Below, in pieces: positions 50,420 through 61,610 of a stretch of 64,000 nucleotides of DNA (positions are counted from its first letter, which is position 1; each line of letters begins with the position of its first letter). Made by a program: the position numbers and the translations under genes. Origin of the DNA: Blasia pusilla. Its lineage: Eukaryota; Marchantiophyta; Marchantiopsida; Blasiales. Location of the stretch: contig CM114271.1 of assembly GCA_050084515.1 (NCBI GenBank), positions 2,852,001-2,916,000 on the forward strand, given 5' to 3'. The notes beneath the pieces were generated by a model. That model worked only from the letters and a program-made list of their open reading frames with translations. It was not told the origin of the DNA and searched no databases.

Positions 50420-51200
50420 CCCTCAATGCCACTCCTGATCCATCTTGGTCAACAAGGTTAGCGGCTTCGCAATGAAACTAGAATCCTTGACGTATCGTCG
50501 ATAGAAGTTTTCCAATCCCATGAATGCACAAACTCCACTTACACCTGTAGGGCGTGAAATAGCCTCTACCTTTATCTGCTGCATACCAAGGACCCCTGGA
50601 TATATAGTATGACCCAAGTATTCAACTTGGTCGTAGAAGAACTTGCACTTGCTTGGATGTAGCTTCAGCCCATGTAACTACAATCGTCAAAACACCTCCT
50701 CTAGATGTCGCTCATGCTCCTCAACCGTGGCGCTAAAGACAGCGATGTCATCAATATAACACCTAGCAAACTCCAAACTTGCCAAGATCCTATCCATTAC
50801 CCTCTGAAACTCAGCCGGGGCATTCTTTAACCCGAATGGTAAGAACCACCACTAGTACAAACAATCCTTCCGGTGAGGATCGATGCCCCAAAATGCCGTC
50901 TTCTGCCTGTCCTCCAATCTGATAGGCAGCTGATGGTATCCGGCTCGTAAATCCAATGAATTGAAGACCTTTGCATGCCCAATCGCATCAAAGATCTCCT
51001 CAGGGGTGGGCATGGCATACCTATTGGACTTTGTCTGCCGATTGATAGGTCCATAATCTCCACACATCCGCCTATCCGTCCAATTTCCATGCACATCCTT
51101 CTTGGCGGGCATGATAGTGGCAGATGCATCCTCTCCATCCGACATCTCCACTAGTCCTGGTCCAACCAAGTCATGCTCCTACTATGAATCAAAGCCCTCT
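50420..51200 (-). pseudogene. Reverse transcriptase region of copy B
   Basis: CGDYGPINRQTKSNRYAMPT, EEIFDAIGHAKVF and LDLRAGYHQLPIRLEDRQKT at 51,169-50,850, then YIDDIAVF near 50,745 (catalytic YxDD kept) and the connection FMGLENFYRRYV near 50,520. A TGA replaces CGA after the YIDD box, as in copy C. RT copies element RNA into DNA. Confidence 0.85.
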
Positions 51201-51689
51201 CCATGTTAGTGTACCTGTAGGGTCGTCAAAAGATCGGTGTGTCACTTGAAAACTCAATGCGGATCCCTGGACCCTTTAGCGTACCCAAATCCTACATGCT
51301 AAATGCAAAACAACTCCTATAACTCCTCAGGAACGGATGTATCCAGCGCCCCTCTCCTCCTATCAACTTAGGGCCCATGTCTAGCTCCCAAGTCTCCATT
51401 GTGACTATGGTAGGACTCTCTGGCGTGGGTGCAGGTGGTTGTTATGGTGCAACCCTGTCTCAGACAACACAACTCGACTGCTCTCTCCTGCAACCAACGT
51501 ACTGCAAAATTTGTCTCCATGTGTAGTACCCGCAAAGACGCTCAATGTTGTGGCTACCATCTCCTGGAGTACCTGCAAAACATCCCAAGAATTCCAAGGG
51601 TTTCTCTCCCGATCACCCCTAGTGTGTTGATCTCCTCGGGTCTCGCCCCCAGCCACTACCTCAACGGTCTCGGTAAGCATGGGGCTCAC

Positions 51690-52690
51690 CAATACAATAG
51701 TTGTGATGTGTCGTATCCTCAAACGACGCTGCTCAGCTACTCCTAAGCTGAAAATCCATATCAAGCAGTTCACGTCCATCACCTGACCCAAGATATGACG
51801 TCGTGGTGCCTCTAATAGCAACAATTGTGCTGTCACTCCTGTGGGGAAATCCCATCGCTCGCTCTCGCTCATTGACATAGGGCCCCACCAACCTCTGTAC
51901 CTGGTCATCCCAAACAAGCCAGGTCCGGCCTCCTTGAATGCATATGAAGCGGGAAAACTCACAAATATAGGAAAGGCTGCCCGTGGCATGCCAATCTTGT
52001 TGACCACAATCAACGGCAGTCGATCATTGTGCCTCAGTGCCTATGATTGACGGCCCGGATCCAATATGGAATCCACCAACAACTAGGAGGGGCGCTCCAC
52101 TCGCGTATATGCCCTCCGCAACACCTCGTGTAGGACCAAGTTGGTCCACCAAAGACATGGGCGGTGTGCTCTAGAACCTACACTCACCTTATCTAACAAT
52201 ATTGTTGGGCCAATCCATGCGTGCACATGATGTGCACTCATCACCACGCGAGACCTCGAATTGCCCAAAATTGGCACATTCTCCAGAATGTATGCTAGAG
52301 AACGAGATTGATGCTCCTGCAAGTGTCGGAAAATCCGCATCATCTCCCAAAAAAACTTGGACAGCTTGTCAACTAACCTACTACCTTGTACAACACTCGA
52401 TTGGCCCTAACACGACCAACTAGCAATGACCAGATCTATGGCCCCTACCCGCTCCAAGTCCTACGCCCCCAACAATGAAATGTCCCCCGCTAGAGAGCTC
52501 TGGTATCCTTGGACAGTGGACTGAGACAACTAGTTGGGAAAAAGGAGGCGTAACAGCGCCACATGGTAAAGTGAAGCGCGCCTCACAACATCATCAATCT
52601 CCGCATACAAGTACTCCTCTATGCGTACTCCTGCCTGCAAAAAAACAGCTAACCTAGTGCTAATCCCTCCAAAGAGATCCAACACCCAAA
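51690..52690 (-). pseudogene. C5-cytosine DNA methyltransferase domain, copy B
   Basis: Motif I VLDLFGGISTRLAVFLQAG at 52,683-52,630, with an acidic Y-AEIDD shortly after (SAM ribose contact position). Motif IV IDLVIASWSC-stop-GQSS near 52,430, where PCQ has become SC-TAG (52,427-52,429). Motif VI ILENVPILG near 52,270 is intact. Motif VIII-like GSRAHRPCLWWTNL near 52,165. Motif IX ERERWDFPTG / MGFPTG region near 51,850 and motif X-like HILGQVMDVNCLIWIF near 51,780. Spacing and order match a full DNMT of about 330 aa with a short target-recognition region. The ENV and motif VIII style resemble the DNMT3/DRM group more than bacterial Dcm, but I cannot place it firmly. Confidence 0.87.
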
Positions 52691-53269
52691 TACCCTCCTC
52701 TAGGATGCACCACACAATCGGGGTGGTTTCCAAAGGGGTCATAATAGCACTCCTTGCTACCTTGCGTTCCTCTGACCCGTCACGCTCTGGTGCAAATATC
52801 TCGCTCCACGTGGTCTGCACATGCTCAATGGCTAAGCGTTGAAGCTCCTCAATTGAGCCCCAAAGCGGCACCTCTCCTCCATGGACTGATGCGGATACCA
52901 TGACACTCCTCTCCATAGAAATGTCAAGAACGGGAGTGTCCTTTCCATGGACGTGTCCCTCAATCAAATCACTAGGCCAAGTGATGGCACTGCTAATTGC
53001 TACTAAGGTTGCAATCTCTCCTGACCGGATCTCTATCATTGCATCTGTGAATCAAACGGGTAATGAGCTAAGGCGCCCAGCACCTGACTGCCATCTTGGT
53101 CTGTAAGATGGCAGTGAGTAATCCAAGGAAAGCCCCATGGGATACAACACTGCTCCATCAACCAAGACATCGAAGGACTCTGCATTAGTCACTATTGCCT
53201 TGGCTCGCACCATGGACTCATCTGTAGGATGTCCCTGGCGAATCCTTAGCACAACCTCCTGTCGGGTAA

Positions 53270-53560
53270 TATACTATGTGGTACTCGCTCCATCCAAGGA
53301 TGTTTGTATCCGGAATGGACAACGCTCCACATCGGCCTTTGTCACGTCCAAACCTCTGAATGCCGCTTTCCCCAACACCAAGGGTTGCACCCCTAAATCC
53401 AAAAGACGAGCTACGGACTAAAAGCTCTACTTCCTAGACTCACAAACTGGAAGACCTCGCCCCGGTTATCCAAAAAAATAACACTAGAAGAAGCCATGGC
53501 ACGCTCTATTGCGGGTATCTCCGCCATCCTAGCAACCGCAGCCTACCATGAATCTGACGT
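53270..53560 (-). pseudogene. Aspartic protease region of copy B
   Basis: Homologous to 10,577-10,912. The active-site stretch reads RLLDLGVQPLVLGKAAF (DSGA changed to DLGV), followed by KADVERCPFRIQTSLDGAST. Frameshifts on both sides. It lies just upstream of the linker and methyltransferase in element order. Confidence 0.65.
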
Positions 53561-54089
53561 GGACGGACCGAGCATAAGCTCCAAGAGTAGGTCCATCACC
53601 TCCTATGCAATCACCTTTGAATGTGATGCAAGAACTCCAACTCCACGCTCACACAACGTAGCGGCCAGCCAGAAAACCTCGGCGGGTGTACCTCCCAACG
53701 TCATAACATCGGAAGCAAAAAATAAAGGAGGGAAGAACACAACGGTGGCCGCCCCCAACAACGTGCTCGACATATGCCATTCCTAAGCATCAACAATAGG
53801 AGCAACACACTCGCTTCTCCCATCGTCCTCCGTGCCTGCACACCAACAATATCACCAAATCTCTGAGAACTCTGATTAGGACCGATCGATGGGATTCTCA
53901 TCGCCTCAGACAACGTGAAGGACTGAGGAATCCTGGTCTGTTTCCTAGCTTCTCCTCGCTATGGATCCAACTCTGCGGTTGCTCCACGCGTAACAACTGC
54001 GGAGGCCTCCATCTGGGCAACCCCACACATCGAACCATAATCCTCCATTCTTTTGGCGTCTCCATAAGACATCGATGCCACGGATCCGG

Positions 54090-55650
54090 CATCAAGTAAC
54101 CTCAATGCCATAGCGGCATCTGATGTATCTGAGCAACCATCCCAACCTCATGCCCGGTGTCTTCCTCGACGCGTCTAGGTGGTGGGACTCTACCTCCTCC
54201 ACGCGCAACTCCACCACCCCCTGGAGCAAATCCAACTCTTTGTCCCCCAACGGTATCACCTGGTGCATGACCTCTAGGCCCACTTGGACCGAAAACTTGC
54301 TCTGGTGCCCTCTCTGGCTCTCAATCCAAACGTAACTCATGGTGCAAGATAAAACATCTGGCGCGCGTGTGACCATACCTCTGAAAATAGTCACACCGAT
54401 AACCTCCTGGTGCAACACCATCTCCTCCTCCATGCTGAGGCACGCAACGATGATTGTGACCAGTGCAATCGCGCTGATGATGGGCTCCACCACATGACCA
54501 ACAAGTAATCATAGGTGGCAGCTGCTGAGCCACATATGAAGGCGCAGGTTTTTGTGGCACGACCTCTCGGTATCCTTTGTAAGCTTGTGATGCCATAGAC
54601 CTATCTCGGAATCCACGTTGCTGCATTGGTGGTGTAGGCAATCGTGACTTCTCTCCCCCACAACCCATGGTGGCTACGGTCTCCTCCGCCATGTTGCGCT
54701 CAATGTTCTCGGCGGTCCTAAAAGCATCTCTCAACGTAGGGGAGGTGTTCATAAGAAGCAACCCCTCTTGCACACATGTCCAGTCGAGTATCGTGTACCA
54801 TATCTAGATAGTCATATTCTGTCACCCCTTGAATGACGTTAATCAATCGGCGCAAGCGAGTGTAGGCCTCACGCAAACTCTAACTCAGGTGCCTCTGGAA
54901 GTCATGGATGCTCCGTAACTTCTCCGTCCGCACCCCTTATTAGCTCGCCCTCAACTCAGCCAAGAACTCAACCAAGGGATTGAACCTAGGACGAACTCGA
55001 CTGAACGATGCAACTGCTCTAGTACGAGTCACCCCTCCTACAACATCAATGGTGGAGGAACCCTCTTCTGACTCCTCCTCCTTATCTGGAAACGGCTCAA
55101 TCCATGACACATAGTGCCCATGGGTCATAGTAGAGTCTTCAGGCCTCAATCTCATTGGCATATCTTTGCGAGAATCCATGGTAATTGTCCATGGATGCCC
55201 CCTCTAAATACTGGAACATTCCATTCCATGCTGTAAATGGGTTGAACTCTCTAAAGTTCCTAGCCCGCAGTGAGTCACACCAACTCTTAAACTCCACAAT
55301 GAAGTCGTGTAACTCTTTAGTGCCTATAGCACTCGAAAACCTACGCGGTCCTCTACCCGGGTCGTCCATCTCGTACGCCTAATTGGTAGGACCACTAAAT
55401 GTGTGCGGTGATCCAGTAACAACCTCCTCTACACTCTCCCCCTTGTCTGAAGATGACACAAAAGGAGATCGAGGTGGTCTCTCACGTGGAGACTCTTGAA
55501 ACCTCGCACCACTCCGGGTAAACCCTCTAGAGCTACTCTCAAGTCCACCACCTCGCCTCTCAAAGTCCCGGAAGGACGCGGTGATATCGATGACCCTTGT
55601 GCCCGTCTCACACGATCACTCTCAACCTTCCGAGTAATCACGCAATCACC
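54090..55650 (-). pseudogene. Gag region of copy B
   Basis: ELHDFIVEFKSWCDSL, FNPFTAWNGMFQYLEGASMD and YHGFSQRYANEIEA at 55,370-55,140 form a capsid-like helical part. A 150-codon frame at 54,773-54,321 contains an intact CCHC zinc knuckle CWSCGGAHHQRDC near 54,500 and a second, degraded one (CDYFQRYGHTRARC). Gag packages the element RNA. Confidence 0.8.
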
Positions 55651-57430
55651 CAATCTAACATGCGGTACTCAAGCGACACTCTCTCATTGAGACATGTGAT
55701 GTGCGGAAACAAGCGGCGTTGTGCGGAAAATTGTCTTCTGTCCTATCATCTCATGGACAGGGCACACCCTCAACTTTGGATATCCCACACAAGTCTATGT
55801 CCCCTAACCCATACATCAATGATGCTCTCAGCATCAGGCCGAAACCCAATATCCCAAATAACTGCCCAATACCCAGAAATCCCTAACACGTGTAGGGCAA
55901 AAGACCAGAATGATAACCTAACAACAAGTTTCGATGTTGCGCCTCAGCAACTTAAAAACCTCGACCCCAACTCGGTCGTGAAGACAACTCCTCCAAGCAG
56001 CAAGTCGTACTCCTCTAGTATTGACGATGCTCTAATCTCCTCAATGTGCGGTGCGAGTCCAGCAGTACGGTGCGGCACTCGCGACACGGAACCGCTACAA
56101 ACAGCACGGCACTCGGTAATAGGTTGCAAGACTCAGCGGAATGCCCTCCTCAACAACAAACACAATCTGCTCCTCAATGATGGTGTAGCTCGGCGATTGA
56201 GATGATGCAATGCGGCCACAAGCGACACGGCGCGGCAATCAGCGGCGCGTTGCGGCTATGGGCATCACGGCATGGTACTCGATCGTCCTTGAGCGGCTAC
56301 AAATCACGGCATAAAAAAGCGGATGGAACACTACGACCCCACAATCAAAAAATAAGAATGGTCGGCCGTAAACACAGGCAACCGCGGCGGTCTAGGATAG
56401 AGATTCAGATGTCCGGCTCTACGGGCGGCAGTAACACTGGGTCGGACGGAGCAGCGCACGGTTGCACGGCGGCTAACTATTTTTTCGGCACTAGAAGGCC
56501 CTGAAGCGTTGACAGACCACACAACATACAACCGCGGTACCAAGTGCATAGCCGGTTTGCGCGTCTCCGGGACAGTTGGCTAAGACGTAGTAGGACAGAT
56601 GTTATCCCCCGCCAAATTATTTTATATTTTTTTAAATATTTTTTTAAACTAGAATAATCCCCCGGGAAAATTGGATCTCCACTATCTTTCCTTACTTGAC
56701 AGCCCCCTGCTTGACAGGCCTGCAAATTGAATGCCTTACCACAAATCCCTCCTAAGATTGAGGGTCAACACCCCCCAAAAATGGGATCTACTCACCCTAC
56801 CTCCAAATAGCTGAATTCACTTCTCCTATCCACCAAGTAAACTGATTTTTTTTAACCTCTCAAGAAAGAATTTCTACCCAAAAATTTCAAATTTTCACTC
56901 ACACCTTGGAACGGTGGCTATGGCAACCCAACGAAAATGATCATAACTCCGTGGTCCAATCTCCAAATTGTGCACTTTTTCTTCAACAGCCTACACCACT
57001 TCCTAATCTATGACCTCCTCAATTAGCTTCTCCATTTGATTTTTCACCAAAAACTGACGATGACTGTCGTGCAACCCAAAGTCTCTTTCTCCTACGCAAA
57101 ATTTGGGAGCGCTTCCGCGCTGATTTCTCCCAAAGAAAATGTAAGACCTATGAAAATACAAATCAGCAAGCTACACGGTGCTCTCAAGAGCATCTGCATG
57201 GGGCAACTTGTCCCCATACTCAATTCTTATAAAAAATTGGGCAGCGCTTCCGCGCACCACTCTTCCACACAAAAAATCGGCGAAGGAAACATCAAAAGTG
57301 AGCGGCTCTTGCTCCAGTGAGCACTCCCATGAACCGCTGAATGGAAAATACGATCCCCAACTTGCAAAACCAGCGAGTGACTAGCGAGATCCCCCATGAA
57401 GCTCTCTCACTCAGCATTATCTCTTTGAAA
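55651..57430 (-). other. Copy B 5' leader, no gene
   Basis: Sequence between gag and the 5' LTR, partly shared with copy A (12.95-13.09 and 14.6-15.5 kb), e.g. AACCCAATATCCC and GCAGCGCTTCCGCG. Open frames up to 202 codons at 55.6-56.2 kb on the plus strand are not conserved and are probably chance. Confidence 0.55.
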
Positions 57431-57451
57431 ATCAAGTAGATCCAATCTCTC

Positions 57452-57588
57452 TTGTCGTGCGCATACACATTGCTACACAACATACATCGCTGTCACCAAA
57501 CACACATACAAACACGCACGATCCCATGCTAAATCATGGCATCCAAACAAGGAGACAAGAAATATCAAAATATCTCCAATAAAATAAA
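57452..57588 (-). mobile_element. ~125-bp module inserted in an LTR with 12-bp direct repeats
   Basis: The module (GTCGTGCGCATACACATTGC ... AATATCTCCAAT) is flanked by ATCCAATCTCTC at 57,440-57,451 and again at 57,589-57,600. The repeat is the LTR's own sequence, so this looks like a target-site duplication made by insertion. That argues the module can move by itself, even though it also sits in the 3' UTR of copies A-C. Confidence 0.65.
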
Positions 57589-57596
57589 ATCCAATC

Positions 57597-58089
57597 TCTC
57601 TCACAACACCATAGTTCTCACATGTGTGCACTCTCACATATCTCTCTCAATGTCAAACCAAACCCACTCTTCTAATGAGAGGTTTGGATTACACTCACAA
57701 GGCAAGGGACCATAACTCCGCCGCCTCGCGCCAAGAGGTTCAACAAAGAGAGAATGAGCTCTCAAGCTCTCTCTCCTTGAGGTATACCCCTCCCCTCTCC
57801 CAAACTCTCTCCATGTTAATATATGCTCCCAATTCTACCTTGGCTCTTGACCTGATGTAGGAGGTCAAGAGCCACTTACCAAAAATAGAAAGGCGACCAT
57901 ATGCTCAAAATGGTACTTATCTAAAATAGTAAGTTTCTCAATATGGTTCCAAATGAGCTCGAAGGGAAAATCTGCTCTCTCAAGTTTCGTGGGGCCTCAA
58001 TAGGTCATCCTCAACCTCTTGAGTCTGTCCTCCACTACTCGCGAAGACGCTCTACTAGATCTCACCGATCTATCCTAAAAGACATGACA
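57597..58089 (-). repeat. Ty3 LTR (5' LTR of copy B)
   Basis: Starts near TCTCACAACACCATAG and ends GACATGACA, the complement of TGTCATGTC. It shares the CCAAACCCACTC, GAGGTTCAACAAAG, GAGGTATACCCC and CAAATGAGC landmarks with the other LTRs. Confidence 0.75.
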
Positions 58090-58587
58090 CTCTCAACACC
58101 ATAACTCTCAAATGTGTGCACTCTTACATGTCTCTCTCAATGTCAAATCAAATCCACTCTCCTAATAAGAGTCTTGGGTTACACTCCCAAGGCAAGCAAG
58201 ACCATAGCTGCGCCACCTCATGTCAAGAGGTTCAACAAAGAGAGAATAAGCTCTCAAGCTTTGTCTCCTTGAGGTATATCCCCTTCCCTCTCCCAAGGTA
58301 TTTCCTCAATAACCTATGCTTGCAGGTCACCTCCTTGGCTCTTGACCAGTTATAGCGGGTCAAAGGCCTCTTCCCAAAGTGGAAAGTCAACTCTACCAAA
58401 CATGGAAACTTACCCAAAATAGCAAGTTTCTCTATATGGCTCCAAATGAGCCGAAACGACGGGTGAACCTGCTCTCTAAGGTTTCCCAAGACCTCACTAG
58501 GTCATCCTCGACCTCTTGAGCTTGTCTTCCTCTACTTGCGGAGGCACACTACGAGTTCTCTCCGATCTACCCTAAAAAATCGTGACA
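58090..58587 (-). repeat. Second Ty3 LTR directly abutting the first
   Basis: Begins at the next bases after the first LTR ends (CTCTCAACACCATAAC) and ends ATCGTGACA. Head-to-tail LTR pair with no internal sequence between. Confidence 0.75.
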
Positions 58588-58778
58588 AAGTCAATGATCA
58601 TATGGTAATATGTACACACATGTTACCGTTTGGATGGCTATTTTGGGGGGAAGAGCCTTTTGGCTCCTACCAAGGCTATAAGAGAGGGAGAGATGGCTTT
58701 CCCTGACCATATTTCTCATGTTGGGCCTTAGGAGCACCTCTCTTGCATGTGGATGTAGGAACTAGGGTGCTAGCATCT
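58588..58778. other. Short spacer between LTR copies
   Basis: About 190 bp unrelated to the LTR (GGGGGGAAGAGCC..., AAGAGAGGGAGAGATGG). No feature seen. Confidence 0.5.
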
Positions 58779-58889
58779 TGTCGTGTGCATACACATCACT
58801 GTCATTAAATGCACACACAAACACACACGATCCCATACTAACTCATAGCATCAACACATCGAGATGATAAGTACCAAAATATTTCCAAT
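58779..58889 (-). repeat. Dispersed ~125-bp module, copy 5
   Basis: TCGTGTGCATACACATCACT start and CAAAATATTTCCAAT end, immediately before the third LTR, as at 57.45 kb. Confidence 0.6.
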
Positions 58890-59398
58890 AAATCAAGTGA
58901 TACTCTCAACTACAATGTCTCCACGATGCACACAACTCTATCTCTCATTCTCATGTCAAACCAAGCCCACTCTCCTAATGAGAGACTTGGATTACACACA
59001 TAACGCAAGCATGACCATAGCTTTGCCGCCTCATGTCAATAGGTTCAATAAAAAGAGAATGAGCTCTAAAGTTCCCTCTCTTTGGGTATACCCCCTTACC
59101 TCGCCCAAACTCTCTCCACGGTAACCTATGCTCGCAGGTCACCTCCTTGGCTCTTGGTTTGATGTAGGAGTTCAGGTCACACTTCCCAAAATAGAAAGTC
59201 AACAATATTCAAAATGATAATATATCTGAAATAGTAAGTTTCTCTATACGGCTCCAAATGAGGTGAAATGAAGGGGAAACCTACTCTCTCACATTACACG
59301 TGGCCTAAGCAAGTCATCATCGACCTCTTGAGGATGTCCTCTAGTATCCCCGAAGGTGCTTTACTAGATCTCGTCGATCTATCCTAAAAGATGTGACA
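58890..59398 (-). repeat. Ty3 LTR (3' LTR of copy C)
   Basis: About 0.5 kb, ending GATGTGACA. It lies on the PHD side of copy C, correct for a 3' LTR. Confidence 0.75.
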
Positions 59399-59403
59399 AT
59401 TTT

Positions 59404-59501
59404 CATGCATATATACACCGCTACACAACATTCACCAAATGCACACACAAACACACATGGCATTCACACATCAAGGCAATAAGTACCAAAATATCTCCAA
59501 T
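59404..59501 (-). repeat. Dispersed ~125-bp module, copy 6
   Basis: CATGCATATATACACCGCTA start, ATATCTCCAAT end; sits between the 3' LTR and the PHD region of copy C. Confidence 0.6.
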
Positions 59502-59689
59502 CGCCCTCTAGCTAGTGGTTAGGTCCCTCTAACTGCACATAGCCATCTATCCCTACCTACCATGACATACATCTCTATGACGCTAAGAATAAATTTTCGG
59601 GTGCTCATGTAACCCCATCGTTAGTCGCCTCCTTGTCATCCATATCATAGACACAAGTCAAAATCTAGAACTGCATAGTATCTACTTTA

Positions 59690-59870
59690 TGTACATGTAG
59701 GCACATCCATTGTCCCCGAGGAACCCTAGTGCGAGGTTCCATCATACATGCCATTCCCATCCTCTCGAACATCTATCACAAACTAGCATAGTGGTTGCAC
59801 CATAGGCCGAACCACACAAAATATAGGGCAAGCCTGTAGGAGCTCATATCAATTTTACTGTAAATGTTAG
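59690..59870 (-). pseudogene. PHD finger remnant, copy C
   Basis: ATTMLVCDRCSRGWEWHV can be read on the minus strand near 59,790, matching the PHD core of copies A and B. The first Cys pair is damaged (ILC with the earlier Cys lost) and a stop follows. It is recognisable only by comparison. Confidence 0.6.
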
Positions 59871-60039
59871 GAAGGTAACGTGGCGCATAATTACGCACAT
59901 GGTCCTTCCAAACTATATCATCGCATCCCTCCAATTAATAAGAGAACATTGGATGGCAAAACATTACGCACTTTCAAGATAGTGCGTCTTGCAATCATAT
60001 CCAACATTGTGAGTGGTGTCTGCTGCAAGTAGACATAGT

Positions 60040-60990
60040 CTCCTTGATGAAACCTCTGGATAATCTTTCGATAACCACATCCCCCAATAGTCACATACCT
60101 CAAAGTATCCCAATGTTGTGCAATTGCCAAGTTCTCAAACGCCATGGGTATCACTCTTCAAAACAACGGAACCCTCTGAGAACATGCTTGCATTCATACA
60201 TTAAGGTCATCAAGGTTCAATACCTCGCCAACATCTCGATAAATGGCTGTAGGTAAATCAGCCTCTTAGCCATAAAGCATCAAGTACGGTGGGAAAGACG
60301 CTAAGGATGCATGCTTGCTAAATCTATATCCCATCGCCAACCACGGAAATTGGAGATCGCAATCTCCTACGTGACCTTTTTGCAAGCCAAACTTGCGTGA
60401 ACCTCTCTTCACGGCTTGCACAACCCTCTCTGCAGGTCCATCCATCTCATGATGATCTCGCGAAGTGGTGTAGTGGTCAACCAGCGTCTGATCACTCAAG
60501 GCCTGAAACTCCCCACAAAACTTTGTATCCTGGTCTATCAACACCTCAACTGGTGCATCATAATGACTCAACATATGATCACTACACTTCTCCCTCACTC
60601 GCCTTGTCAGGAAATGCAACCAAATCTATCCACTTTGAGAAGTACTCGACCATCACCAATACATAACAACTATGGTGCTATGTCAAAGATTCAGGTCTTG
60701 CAAAATCCAAACTTCATCTATAACCTAAATTCATAATCAGCAGTAGGTGCAACTGTAGAGCAAGAGCATTGAATGATGCCCAGACCCAATCACACGCCAT
60801 GCAGCTAGCAACAAATTGTTGAACATCAGTCTGCAAGCCTCGCCACCAATACCGTATCTACAACAAGTTGGACATCTGATTGACTCCAAAGTGACCTAAC
60901 TCCTCGTGGGCATGTTGCACCAAACATGCTCTTTGCCAAGGATGAGGCACTACATGTACTCTACCACCTCCCAAACTTGCAATACATGTG
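60040..60990 (-). pseudogene. Integrase region of copy C
   Basis: HEELGHFGVNQMSNLLQIRY, YWWRGLQTDVQQFVASCMAC (zinc-binding part, 60,930-60,800); SLDFARPESLT near 60,690; EVLIDQDTKFCGEFQALSDQ near 60,535; MDGPAERVVQAVKRG near 60,430; and GDYVYLQQTP near 60,020. All three catalytic acids can still be read, but several stops separate them. Confidence 0.8.
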
Positions 60991-61229
60991 TCCCCTCATA
61001 CCAAAACCGTCTAGCTTGATGTAGGCTCCGATCACGCTCTCTAGCACCCTTTGTGCTCGCGTCGCTGCCAATAGGTAGGTACTCCAAGACTACTCCATCC
61101 TCGTGAATATCTTGGCCATGTGTCACCTCTTGACCAACCTTTGGATCTAAGGACTCTCCATCAGACCTCTCCATCAAAGTCTCAGCATCCTAAATGCTCC
61201 AAGCCTCAACATGCTCAAATATGTATGCA

Positions 61230-61610
61230 ACTCAAAAGGATTCCCCTTGATCTGTCGCGACCCTCATAACCAAACAAACACCAAATAGGCGCTCAAACAG
61301 AACATCAAAACTCTAGTGGACTCACGCTACGATGATCACGCTTTGGAGAGGCTTTTGGAAAGGTCTCTTGGAAAAGTCCAAGAGACAAAACGCAGAAGAG
61401 TTGTGAGTTTCATGCGTTTGTGGTCGCTACCAGGAAACCTTGACCAAAGGCGTTTGGTCCAAGTTTCCTGGCGCTCTTATTTTTCTCAAATGCATCTAAG
61501 GGCTAAACGTTGTGTTCCAAAACACAGTCAAAATCCCCAAATATTAGTCGTGTTCCAAAATTGGTTCTCACCTCTTCGGCAACCAACCTTCCAAGACTCA
61601 ACTCATCTCA
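61230..61610. other. Unrelated sequence replacing RNase H in copy C
   Basis: Not homologous to copies A or B at this place. A 100-codon plus-strand frame (61,316-61,618) has no family resemblance. Probably a small insertion with deletion. Confidence 0.5.

Larger units (their letters stand above)
47691..58089 (-). mobile_element. Ty3/gypsy retrotransposon copy B with DNMT and PHD
   Basis: The most complete copy. In element orientation: 5' LTR 58,089-57,597, leader to 55.65 kb, gag 55.65-54.09, protease 53.56-53.27, methyltransferase 52.69-51.69, RT 51.2-50.42, RNase H 50.26-49.8, integrase 49.7-48.7, PHD 48.61-48.35, then a 3' LTR truncated at 47,691. No large insertion breaks the coding part, so it shows that the methyltransferase is a built-in domain rather than a later insertion. 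Stops and frameshifts are spread through all domains. Total length is about 10.4 kb. Confidence 0.87.

Noticed and set aside
51405-52013. 202-codon frame taken as one protein
   Set aside because: Only parts are the true DNMT C-terminal frame; the rest is a shifted frame beyond a frameshift.
55597-56205. 202-codon plus-strand open frame
   Set aside because: It lies antisense in the copy B leader, is not conserved in copy A and has no family resemblance.
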